DNA of 33,920 bases, from the NCBI GenBank assembly GCA_019244295.1, contig JAFASX010000047.1, forward strand, positions 1 to 33,920, in the 5' to 3' direction. The notes beneath the pieces are model-generated. The model saw only the letters and a list, made by a program, of their open reading frames with translations. It made no database searches and was not told the DNA's origin. Shown one piece after another: positions 8,153 to 16,030 of this stretch. The first letter of the stretch is position 1, and each line of letters begins with the position of its first letter. This DNA is from Pseudonocardia sp. GTDB lineage: Bacteria > Actinomycetota > Actinomycetes > Mycobacteriales > Pseudonocardiaceae. The position numbers and the translations under genes are program-made.

Positions 8153-8170
8153 GCGGAACATGTAGCTCGG

Positions 8171-8203
8171 CGATAGCTACCAAGATGGTGCTTCTTGCTA
8201 TCG
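8171..8203. other. Short inverted repeat after hypB (weak terminator or operator candidate)
   Basis: Seven-base arms CGATAGC (8171-8177) and GCTATCG (8197-8203) are separated by 19 bases. They lie between the hypB stop and a decayed toxin-antitoxin module. The loop is long and there is no T-run, so it is a poor intrinsic terminator. An autoregulatory site of the former antitoxin is equally possible. Confidence 0.25.
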
Positions 8204-8216
8204 TAACGGCCCTGCT

Positions 8217-8567
8217 ATGACCTTGGGGCTTTCGCCCGAGCTGGAAGCCAATCTTCGCATTGCCACCGAAGAAGATCATCGAAGGGTGCACCAGCCAGTA
8301 GCGAGCGATTGAGATCTACCTCGCGCTACGCGAAACCGCTGAGATCAAGGCGGACCCTACGACCTGCGTGCTCTTGCCGAGGCACGAGAGGGTGTCCGCG
8401 CCGGGTGACGTTGTGTACGGCACCGAGGCGGTGCGGCGAGGAACTCGCCGGCATCTACAGCGCTCGGCTTGCCCGGAGTTGGCGGGTTCTCTATGAGATC
8501 AACGAGACAACACCTCGTCATCGTGCTGGACACCAGTCACCGTTCCAGGGTGTACCGGCCTCGCTAA
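8217..8567 (+). pseudogene. Decayed type II toxin-antitoxin module (Phd/YefM- or RelB-like antitoxin plus RelE/ParE toxin)
   Basis: No single frame is open, but pieces in three frames read as one antitoxin-toxin pair. An antitoxin start MTLGLSPELEANLRIATEED (from 8217) is followed in shifted frames by AIEIYLALRETAE, DLRALAEAREGVRAG and GDVVYGTEAVR, an ending typical of small antitoxins. Then come GIYSARLARSWRVLYEINE and, after another shift near 8505, VIVLDTSHRSRVYRPR and a TAA at 8565-8567. The last two pieces are the closing beta strands of RelE/ParE toxins. At least three frameshifts mean neither protein can be made. The upstream half of the toxin appears to be deleted. The calls rest on motif resemblance without database confirmation. 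Confidence 0.6.
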
Positions 8568-8570
8568 GAG

Positions 8571-8735
8571 TTCGCGCTCAATCACGAGGATGTCGTCGGG
8601 CGTGACAAGGGCAAATTCAGCTCACCGAAGTACTCGTCCAGCTGCGGGAGCACGGTCGTATTCAGGTAGCGAGCAGCCAGATCCGTCCGGCGCAGACCAG
8701 CGCGGCATCGTCGGCTCGCGCTGCCATGGCATGAC
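8571..8735 (-). pseudogene. Unidentified minus-strand gene relic
   Basis: Read on the minus strand from an ATG near 8732, the frames join as MAARADDAALVCAG, then RTDLAARYLNTTVLPQLDEYF, then, after a further shift, FALVTPDDILVIERE. The pieces look like real protein (amphipathic, good codon use) but are split by at least two frameshifts. I do not recognise the family. It sits between the toxin-antitoxin relic and the palindrome at 8771-8790. Confidence 0.3.
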
Positions 8736-8770
8736 ACTACCGTGGCGCAAGTCAACACGAAAGGTTATTT

Positions 8771-8790
8771 AATGTGACCTAGGTCACATT
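8771..8790. promoter_or_regulatory. Perfect CRP/GlxR-type palindromic operator
   Basis: A perfect 20-bp palindrome whose core TGTGACCTAGGTCACA (8773-8788) matches both the CRP consensus TGTGA-N6-TCACA and the actinobacterial GlxR form TGTGANNTANNTCACA. It lies about 136 bp upstream of the GTG start of the CoA-transferase gene and its cluster, in a locally AT-rich stretch. A cAMP receptor protein (Crp/GlxR-like) is the likely binder. Whether it activates or represses cannot be told, because the promoter is not clear. Confidence 0.7.
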
Positions 8791-8925
8791 TTCGCTTATC
8801 GATACTCTCGGGCCGTATCCAAATTCTGGCAATTGGGTGAAATACTCGAACTCGGATGAGTGATACGTCGCGGTCGAAGACGATCTGTGGCGGCACGAGA
8901 ACATCGACAACCAGGAGACATCGAT

Positions 8926-10866
8926 GTGGACACGCGGGACCGAACATCGGTGATCGAAACCCAAACCAACCGGACGCTAGCCCCCGGTGGAAAGCCACCG
9001 CTACCGCTGGCGGGTCTGTCTTTCACCAGCGGGGGCCTCAATGCTCGCAGTGGTCTCCACAGGGCGGAGCGAGTCATGGTGGGGCACCTGAAATCGCTCG
9101 GGGCAGCGCCAGCGGATGGTGGCCTGGTGTTGCCGCTGAACGCGGATATGCGGGCGAGCGTCTTCGGCGATGCGCTGAACGCGCGTTGTCAGCTGTCGGG
9201 ATGGGGCGGACTCGGCCATGGGGTGTTCTCCGAGACCCTTGTGCAGGCTCGATGCGGGCTGATGGCCGTCCACGGCCGGGCCAACGGTGGACCGCGGCGG
9301 CTCGGTGTGGACTTCGCCATCGTTTCCGGCGCGATCGTGGCAGTGCAGGGCGTGTTGCGGTGCTGCTCGGGCAGCTTCGCGGCGTGCCGGTCAGGCGGGC
9401 CGAACTTAGCGTTGCGCAGGTCGCCCTACTGATGGTCGGCCAATATCTGGCGGGCGCGACCGCGGCGGAGGATCCGGAAACCATCGCCCCGATCCCGTTC
9501 GATGAGCATGGGTGTCCACCGTTCATCTCGGCCGACGGGGTGAGGTTCGAGGTCGAGGCCCTACACGCGGAGCCGTGGCGAGAGTTCTGGGCGGCCCTGG
9601 GCGCGGACCCACGCCAGGTGAGCGCGAGCTGGCTACCGTTCCTGCTGCCGGTATGCCCGAGCGGTGTCGCCGCTGGCAAGCGGCCTGCACGAGGCCGCAG
9701 GCAAAACAGAGTTCGCCCGGATCGACCACGTCGCGCGGTGTACCGGAATGAGCATCTGCCGGGTACGGTTCCTCAGCGAGTGCAGGAACGATCCGGACCT
9801 ACGCAAACCGCCCTGGACGCTTACCCCGGTGAATCATCCGCCCAGGTCCGGACAGATCATTGACCGGTCCCGCACCTGGGGATCACCGGATTGCCTGTCG
9901 CTGACCGGGCTGTGCGTGGTCGAGTCCTGCCGTCGCGTACAGGGTCCTCTCGCCGGCCAGCTATTGTCCATGCTCGGCGCGACGGTGATCCGGATCGAGC
10001 CACCAGGCGGGGACCCGCTGCGGGGCATGCCGCCGATGGCTGGGACCTGCTCGGCGCGTTTCGTCGCGCTCAACCGAGGTAAGGACATCCGCGAGATCGA
10101 TATCAAGTCGATCAGCGGACGCGCCGCGCTACGCGAGTTGGTCGAGCGGGCCGATGTGTTCATGCACAATTGGGCCCCCGGCAAAGCCGCCGCGCTCGGC
10201 TTGGACAGCGCGGATCTGACCTCGGTGAACCCCCGGCTGGTCTATGCCTACCTGTCGGGTTGGGGCGACGCGCTGGGCAGCAACCCGCCACTGGGCACCG
10301 ATTTCATGGCGCAGGCCTACTCCGGTGTCGCCGACGTGGCCTGCGCCGGCCGACCGGGTGCGTCGCTGATGACGTTGCTGGATTTGCTCGGCGGTCTGCT
10401 GGCCACCGAGGCCGTACTGGCTGGGTTGATCGCCACACACCGCGGCGGCCAAGGCCAGATCGTGGGTACATCCCTGTTGTCGGCATCAGCGGTGTTGCTA
10501 GATGACGAGCTGCGCGCGCCACGCCGGATACGCGGCCGTGGCGCGGACCCGCTGGACGCCACGTTCAGCACCCCCGACGGTGTCTTGGCGATGTCCGCGT
10601 TCACCGCGACCTCAGTGCGGCGGCTGTATGAGGCGTTGGGGGTCGACCCATTCGACATGACCGCGGGGACCCTGCTGGACCAGGTCCGTCGGGTGCTGGC
10701 TACTCGACCCGCCGCCCACTGGGCCGCCCTGCTCGGCCATGCCGGGGTGCCTTGCGCGGTAGCACGCGCCGACCTCGCCGAGCTCGCCGCCGAGGAGCAG
10801 ATCGCCACCGTGCTGAGCCGAGAACCCGGTTGCGCCGTCGTCACAAGCCCCTGGAGCTTCCAATGA
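8926..10866 (+). pseudogene. Tandem-domain CaiB/BaiF (family III) CoA-transferase, frameshifted twice with compensation
   Basis: The coding frame starts at GTG 8926 with an AGGAG ribosome-binding site 8 nt upstream. It runs to about 9357, where a one-base loss (VAVQGVL | AVLLGQLRG) shifts it. It resumes its original frame near 9642 through a one-base gain (WLPFLL | RYARAVSPL) and stays open to 10866, about 646 residues in all. The second half is a clear CaiB/BaiF CoA-transferase: the family opening LTGLCVVESCRRVQGPLAGQLLSMLGA, the motif containing the presumed catalytic Asp (LGTDFMAQAYSG), and DALGSNPP. The first half resembles a second, more diverged CoA-transferase domain. As sequenced, only the part from about 9664 could be translated intact. 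The family moves CoA between carboxylic acids. Its stop overlaps the ligase start (ATGA). Confidence 0.7.
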
Positions 10867-12494
10867 GCAGCACCCAGACCTTCCACGACCTTGTTCCTTC
10901 GCAGCTGCGAGCTTCCTGGTCGGCTTCCGGTATCTATCCGGACGTGCCGGTGTTCCAGCTATTCGAACGCCACGCTCAGGCCGATCCTGACCGGATCGCG
11001 GTCATCGACGCCGACGGTCCGATCAGCTACGGCAACATGCGCGAACTGGCGCTTCGCCTCGCCGCCGGGCTGGTCCGACTGGGGATCTCCGAGGGTGACG
11101 TGATCGCTTGTCAGCTGCCAAACTCGCGCTATTCCTGCCTGGTCGACCTGGCCGTGGCCGCCATCGGCGCCATCGTGCTGCCGTTCCCGGTGGGTCGAGG
11201 CCATCGCGACATCCAGTCCTTGCTGGCCACTTCCCACGCCCGTGGAATCGTCATCACCGCCAAGCACTACGAGTTCGACGTGCTGGATGCGGTGCTGACG
11301 CTGCGGCCACAGCTGCCCGCGCTCAAGCACATTCTGCTGCAAGACGCAATTATTGAGCACCTCGCCGATCACCCGCTGGGCGCCCACCAACTACCCACTG
11401 TCGACCCGAACTCCGTAGTGCGGCTACTCGTCTCGTCCGGATCCGAAGCCGCTCCGAAGCTCGTCGCGTATTCACACAACGCCCTCGTCGGCGGGCGAGG
11501 TCAGTTCCTGGCCCGCCTCCAACGCCCCGGGCGGCCGATGCGCGCGATGTTCCTGGTCCCACTCGGCTCGTCGTTCGGCTCCTACGCCACGTTCGGGGTG
11601 TTGTGCACCCTTGGCGGCTCGTTGGTGCTGCCGCCCGAGTTCAGCGCCTCGGAAACGTTGTGGGCCGTCGAGCACCACCGCCCGACCCACCTGCTGGGAG
11701 TGTCGACAATGTTCCAGCGGCTGCTGGCTAGCCCGCTGCTGGCCGAAACGGACGTTTCCTCGCTCGACGCGGTGGTCAGTGGTGGCGCGATCATCGATCC
11801 GCCCACTGCGGCACGTTGCGCCAGCGAGCTGGGCTGTGCGTTCATCAGCCTGTACGGCTCCGCCGACGGGGTGAACTGCCACACCCTGCTCGACGACGAC
11901 ATCTCCGTCTCCCAGCACACTTTGGGCACCCCCAACCCGTCCGTCTGCGCCATCCGCATCGTGGACGAGAACGAGGCGGACCTCCCCACCGGTGAGCAAG
12001 GTGAGATTCTGGGTCGAGGGCCGATGTCCCCGCATTGCTACGTCAACGCCCCCGACCTCGACGCACAGCATCGCACCAGTGACGGTTGGGTACGCACCGG
12101 CGATCTCGGTTACCTCGACCAGGACGGACGGCTTCGGCTGGCCGGCCGCAAGAAGGACATCATCATTCGGGGTGGCGCCAACCTCAGCCCCTCGGAAGTC
12201 GAAGCCGCGATTGCCGAGCACCCCGAGGTAACCGGGGTAGTGTGCTTCGGGGTAGCCGACGCCGATCTGGGTCAGCGGCTGTGCGCCGGCGTGACCCTCA
12301 CCCGGGCGCGGCCGCCGCTGACTCTGCCCAAGCTGGTAGAGTTTTTGCGCGCGAATGGCCTGGAAACCAGGAAGCTGCCTGAGTTCCTCGTCGTCTGCGA
12401 GGAGTTCCCGTTGACGCCGGCCGGCAAGGTAGACAAGCCCGCGCTGCTCGCTCAGCTAGCTGGCCAAGCTTGTTTTTCTCACCCACGCAGATAA
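10863..12494 (+). CDS. Class I adenylate-forming acyl-CoA/aryl-CoA ligase (AMP-binding)
   Basis: A 543-residue ligase of the ANL superfamily that should activate a carboxylic acid as acyl-AMP and then form a CoA thioester. Motifs in order: LLVSSGSEAAPK (variant P-loop, about residue 188), YGSADG in place of YGxTE (about 330), the GDLG hinge-region Asp (about 412), GRKKDIIIRGG (about 427) and the catalytic Lys in AGKVDK (about 520). It resembles cyclohexanecarboxylate- or dihydroxybenzoate-type ligases, but the substrate cannot be read from the sequence. The ATG overlaps the CoA-transferase stop, so activation and CoA transfer are encoded as a coupled pair. No carrier protein is visible nearby, which favours CoA rather than a carrier as acceptor. 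Confidence 0.88.
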   Translation: MSSTQTFHDLVPSQLRASWSASGIYPDVPVFQLFERHAQADPDRIAVIDADGPISYGNMRELALRLAAGLVRLGISEGDVIACQLPNSRYSCLVDLAVAAIGAIVLPFPVGRGHRDIQSLLATSHARGIVITAKHYEFDVLDAVLTLRPQLPALKHILLQDAIIEHLADHPLGAHQLPTVDPNSVVRLLVSSGSEAAPKLVAYSHNALVGGRGQFLARLQRPGRPMRAMFLVPLGSSFGSYATFGVLCTLGGSLVLPPEFSASETLWAVEHHRPTHLLGVSTMFQRLLASPLLAETDVSSLDAVVSGGAIIDPPTAARCASELGCAFISLYGSADGVNCHTLLDDDISVSQHTLGTPNPSVCAIRIVDENEADLPTGEQGEILGRGPMSPHCYVNAPDLDAQHRTSDGWVRTGDLGYLDQDGRLRLAGRKKDIIIRGGANLSPSEVEAAIAEHPEVTGVVCFGVADADLGQRLCAGVTLTRARPPLTLPKLVEFLRANGLETRKLPEFLVVCEEFPLTPAGKVDKPALLAQLAGQACFSHPRR

Positions 12495-12555
12495 GTTGCC
12501 AGAAGGATGTGTTCGCGCCGAGTTTCTTGATTCACATGTGACGATGAGGATTACG

Positions 12556-13785
12556 ATGGCAACGCCGGTTCCCACGGCCAGCACCCCGAGCACCCCGAGC
12601 ACCCCGCTGATCGTGATCGCGATCTTGATGACCGTCGCGATGGCCCTGCCGATGCTGGTGCTCTACACCATCGGGACCCTGGGTCCATCGATCGTGGCCG
12701 ATCTGGGCATCGGCCGATCGGCGCTGGGAGCGTTGACCTCGGCTTGCTTCGGGGTCGCGGTGGTGCTGTCGCTATGGGCTGGCCAGCTGGTCGAGCTTAT
12801 CGGCCCGCGCGCGGCGATCGGGTGGCTGTTCGTGGCGGTCGCGGTCTCGTTCGCCGTGATGGCGATGAGCAGGGGTTACGCCCTGCTCATCGTCGGTGTC
12901 GGGCTGTGCGGCTTCGCGCAAGCGCTGGCGAACCCGGCCACGAACAAGATGATCGCCGAACATGTGCCGGTGAAGCTGCGGGGGTCGGTGGTCGGGCTCA
13001 AACAGGCGGGGGTACAGATCGCCGCGCTCGCCGCGGGAACAGTCGTGGTGGCGGCAGCGGCTCGGTTCGGTTGGCGAGGCGCGCTCGCGTTGGTGGTGCC
13101 CTGCGCCCTTCTCGCCGGGCTGGCCGTGGCGCTTTTTCTTCCCTCCTCATCGCGAGAATGACTCACACCGGTTCGCTGGACACTGCCGGGCAGACCGACC
13201 GCCGCCCTGTGGAATCTGATGGCCTATCAATTCTTCCTCGGATCGTCGCTGGCGGCGCTTACGACATTTCTCCCGCTGTATGCCGAGCAGCGTTTGGGGG
13301 CCAGCGCCGGCCGCGCCGCGCTGCTCATCGCCGGATTTGGCGTGATGGGCATCATCGCTCGGTTGGTCTGGACCCCGGTAGCGGACCGGTTGTCCGACCT
13401 GACCACTCTCCTGATCGGGCTGGCCATCGGCGCCGGGATCAGTGCCGGTCTGATCTGGGCCAGCACCATCGCCGGTCTCACGCTGGCCTGGGTGGGAACG
13501 ATCGGGCTAGGTGCCACCGGCGTTCCGGCCAACGCGGTGTCGATGCTGGCCGTCATCCGAGACCGAAGTTTCGGGGCGGTCGCGCACGCCTCGGCACTGG
13601 TATCGCTGGCGTTCTTCGCGGGATTCGCTGCCGCGCCACCGGTCATCGGGTGGGTCAGCGATCTCGGAGGCGGCTTCGCCGGCGGCTGGGTGCTCCTGGT
13701 CGCGACCGCGATCGCGGCGATCCTCACGGCCATCGCACTGCGCATCAAGCTGCATCGGCAACTGGCTCTCCGCAGCGGTGAATAG
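12556..13785 (+). pseudogene. MFS transporter split by an in-frame TGA (CynX/NimT-like)
   Basis: One frame encodes a 12-helix major facilitator, but a TGA at 13159-13161 interrupts it in the central cytoplasmic loop. The first part, from ATG 12556 (GAGG six bases upstream), has six hydrophobic segments and a motif-A-like loop after helix 2 (LVELIGPRAA). The second part continues in the same frame as LTPVRWTLPGRPTAALWNLMAYQFF and has six more segments. An ATG at 13219 could restart translation for a second half of 188 residues. Either a nonsense mutation has killed the gene, or two half-transporters are made. The N-terminus carries a 9-bp triplicate encoding repeated Ser-Thr-Pro. Role inferred: import or export of the substrate or product of the CoA enzymes. 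Confidence 0.75.
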
Positions 13786-14434
13786 GGCGGCGCGGGTGGG
13801 TGCGGCGGCGGTGAGTTTCGCGGCGGTGAGCTGCCGCTTCGGGCAGGTCACCGTCGTCGACTCCGTGCGGCTGGATGTCGCCGCTGGTGAGCACGTCGCG
13901 ATCACCGGAGCGAACGGTTCGGGCAAGACGACTCTGTTACGCGCCGCGCTCGGCTTACACCCGCTCGCGGCGGGAACGGTATCCGTAGGTGGGCAGCCAG
14001 CCCGCTGCGCCGCCGACTGGGTGCGCCGTCGCCGCGAGGTGGCGTGGGTGCCACAACGGTTGGCAACCGGGTTTTTCCCGCTCCTGGTGGAGGAACTGCT
14101 GGCCAGCGCGGGAGCCGGTGCCGATGCCGCATGCCATGCCGCGACCGAGCTCGGCATGGTGGAGCTGGGTGCTCGACCGCTGCACACGCTGTCCGGCGGC
14201 CAGCTGCAGCGCGCGTTCCTAGCCCGAGCAATGGGATGCATCGCGGCCGGCGCACGGGTGCTGTTCGCCGACGAACCGAGCGCGGCGCTGGACTTCGCTG
14301 GACAGGAACAGGTCGCTCGCCTGCTGGCCGGGCTACCGGTCACGGTGGTCGTGATCAGCCACGACCGGGCGGTGACCAGGGCATGCGACCGAGTCGCCGA
14401 GATGGCCGCCGGCCGGTTGCGGGTGGTGGCCTAG
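13778..14434 (+). CDS. ABC transporter ATP-binding protein (metal-type, ZnuC-like)
   Basis: A 218-residue ABC ATPase. The GTG at 13778 overlaps the MFS stop by 8 nt; nearby GTGs at 13796 and 13811 are alternatives. Walker A GANGSGKTT, the Q-loop in VPQR, the signature LSGGQLQRA, Walker B VLFADEPSAALD and the switch histidine in VVVISHDR are all intact. It is followed 2 nt later by a ZnuB-type permease and then a cluster A-I substrate-binding lipoprotein, so it powers a metal importer. Zn, Mn or Ni are all possible and the ATPase does not distinguish them. Confidence 0.9.
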   Translation: MNRAARVGAAAVSFAAVSCRFGQVTVVDSVRLDVAAGEHVAITGANGSGKTTLLRAALGLHPLAAGTVSVGGQPARCAADWVRRRREVAWVPQRLATGFFPLLVEELLASAGAGADAACHAATELGMVELGARPLHTLSGGQLQRAFLARAMGCIAAGARVLFADEPSAALDFAGQEQVARLLAGLPVTVVVISHDRAVTRACDRVAEMAAGRLRVVA

Positions 14435-14436
14435 CC

Positions 14437-15330
14437 ATGTACTCCCTCCTCGAGTTGCTGTCGTTGGCGGCCGTTAAACGCTCCGCGCTCGGCCTGCTGA
14501 TCGGCGCGGCAAGCTTGCCCGTGGTAGGGGTGTTCATCGTCGGGTTGGACATCATTGCCGTGCGCTTCGCCGTCATGCACGTGGCTCTGCTCGGTATCGC
14601 GATCGGTTTGCTCACCGGGCTGGATCCGGTGCTGTGCGGCCTGGTGCTCTGTGGGCTGGCCGGTGCCGGAGTTGCTCCGCTGGCCCGGCGGCCGACCGGT
14701 CTAACCGGCGCGATGGGCTTGCTGATGACGTTCGCGATCGCCGGGGCGCTGCTAGTGCTCTCGGTGTCCGGGGTGAATGCCAGCGGTGCGTTCGCCCTGC
14801 TCTGGGGCTCGATTCTGGCAACTCGCGCCACCGACATCGTCATTCTGGCTGTGCTCGCGGTCGTGGTCCATGCCCTATTCTGGCGCAAGCGGCGCGAGCT
14901 CGGGCTCGTACTGTTCGACCGAGAGCTGGCGCTGTGCTCGGGAGTTGACGCCGACCGGATCATGTTCGTCTTGCTGGTGCTGACCGCGGTTGCCATCGGC
15001 GCGGCGATCCGGCTCACCGGTGCCCTGCTTGTTGTCGACGGGCTGACTCTGCTACCCGCGCTGGGCGCACGCAACATGGCTCGTTCGTTGCGGTCCATGG
15101 TCATCTGGGCGATCGTGCTTGGGCTGCTCGGCAACTCGGTCGGCTTCCTGGTGGCACTGGCCGCAGACCAGCCCCTGGGTCCGGTCCTGGTCCTGGTGTC
15201 CGGCGCGTTCACTCTGCTCACCTATCTCATCCCGGAAAGGGCTCGCGATGCGCTCACCTCGTCCCGGACTAGCCGCCGTCGTGCTGCTCCTGCTCGCCGC
15301 CCTGCTGTCAACCGCTTGCGGCAGCCCTGA
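14437..15330 (+). CDS. ABC metal transporter permease (ZnuB/ABC-3 family)
   Basis: A 297-residue membrane protein with about eight hydrophobic segments and the ABC-3 pattern, including VRFAVMHVALLGIAIGLL, TGAMGLLMTFAIAGALLVL and LTGALLVVDGLTLLPALGARN, the last matching the conserved cytoplasmic loop region. It starts 2 nt after the ATPase stop. Its 3' end (about 27 codons, Arg/Ala-rich after TYLIPERARD) overlaps the next gene by 83 nt, which is unusually long. The functional protein may effectively end near residue 270. Substrate inferred as a divalent metal. Confidence 0.88.
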   Translation: MYSLLELLSLAAVKRSALGLLIGAASLPVVGVFIVGLDIIAVRFAVMHVALLGIAIGLLTGLDPVLCGLVLCGLAGAGVAPLARRPTGLTGAMGLLMTFAIAGALLVLSVSGVNASGAFALLWGSILATRATDIVILAVLAVVVHALFWRKRRELGLVLFDRELALCSGVDADRIMFVLLVLTAVAIGAAIRLTGALLVVDGLTLLPALGARNMARSLRSMVIWAIVLGLLGNSVGFLVALAADQPLGPVLVLVSGAFTLLTYLIPERARDALTSSRTSRRRAAPARRPAVNRLRQP

Positions 15331-16030
15331 GCAGCCCGCCCCGGCCAGCGGCCCATCCGGTGACTCGATCGTGGTGGCCTCGACCAGCTGGGCGGGAGCG
15401 TTCGCCGTTGCGGCCGGCGCGCGCAACGTGACCCTCGTGGCACCGGCCACGGTGCCGCACGCGCCCGACTACGATCCGAAACCCAACGACCTGGCCAAGG
15501 TCGCCACGGCGGACTTCGTGCTCTACGCGCCGTTCGACTCCTTCGCCCCCCGGTTGAAAGAGGCCGCCGGGGGACATGCGAAGTTGGTGGAGCTAAACCT
15601 GGAGAACACTCCACAGACCATCCACGCCGAGGTGACCACGCTCGGGCAGCTGTTCGGCACCCCCACGCAGGCCGCCCAGTGGCTAGCGGACTTCGATAAG
15701 CGCTACGCGGAGCTTCCCGCCGGGCTCAAATCCGCCCAACGACAACCGCCCCCGACCGCGGTGGCTCAGGTGTTCATGGCCTACTGGGGTCCGTTCGCCG
15801 GTCTCGCGGTCAAGGGCACTTACGGTCCAGAGCCGGTGACCGCCGGACAACTGGCCGCGCTCACCGCCGCGCATCCAACCGTGGTGATCGACAACGCGCA
15901 CCAACCCACCAACCTTGACATTCCTGGCGCTCGTACGATCGCACTCATCAACTTCCCCGGAGCTGACCTTAATTTGATCTCGGTGTTCGAGGAGAACGCC
16001 CGCCGGCTGGGCACCGTGATCAGCGGCTGA
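15248..16030 (+). CDS. Metal ABC transporter substrate-binding lipoprotein (ZnuA/cluster A-I type)
   Basis: A 260-residue lipoprotein. A short basic start and a Leu/Ala hydrophobic stretch lead to the lipobox-like LLSTAC (C24), so it should be anchored outside the membrane. The mature protein has the cluster A-I pattern: SIVVASTSWAGAFA, then a metal-ligand region HAPDYDPKPNDLA, then VQVF-type central strand (AQVFMAYWG), IDNAHQPTN with a second His, and FPGADLNLISVFEEN at the end. It lacks the His-rich loop of ZnuA, so the specificity is open. It overlaps the permease by 83 nt and the convergent monooxygenase by 11 nt. As the hydrogenase needs nickel, a nickel role is imaginable but unsupported by residues. 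Confidence 0.87.
   Translation: MRSPRPGLAAVVLLLLAALLSTACGSPEQPAPASGPSGDSIVVASTSWAGAFAVAAGARNVTLVAPATVPHAPDYDPKPNDLAKVATADFVLYAPFDSFAPRLKEAAGGHAKLVELNLENTPQTIHAEVTTLGQLFGTPTQAAQWLADFDKRYAELPAGLKSAQRQPPPTAVAQVFMAYWGPFAGLAVKGTYGPEPVTAGQLAALTAAHPTVVIDNAHQPTNLDIPGARTIALINFPGADLNLISVFEENARRLGTVISG

Noticed and set aside
8856..9863. A single 335-residue protein across this frame
   Set aside because: Only the middle third (about 9358-9640) resembles CoA-transferase. The ends are out-of-frame text of the same gene, so it is treated as one frameshifted gene.
12744..13781. A 345-residue Arg-rich protein overlapping the MFS gene
   Set aside because: Composition is Arg/Gly-rich with no membrane segments, while the other frame gives typical transporter helices.
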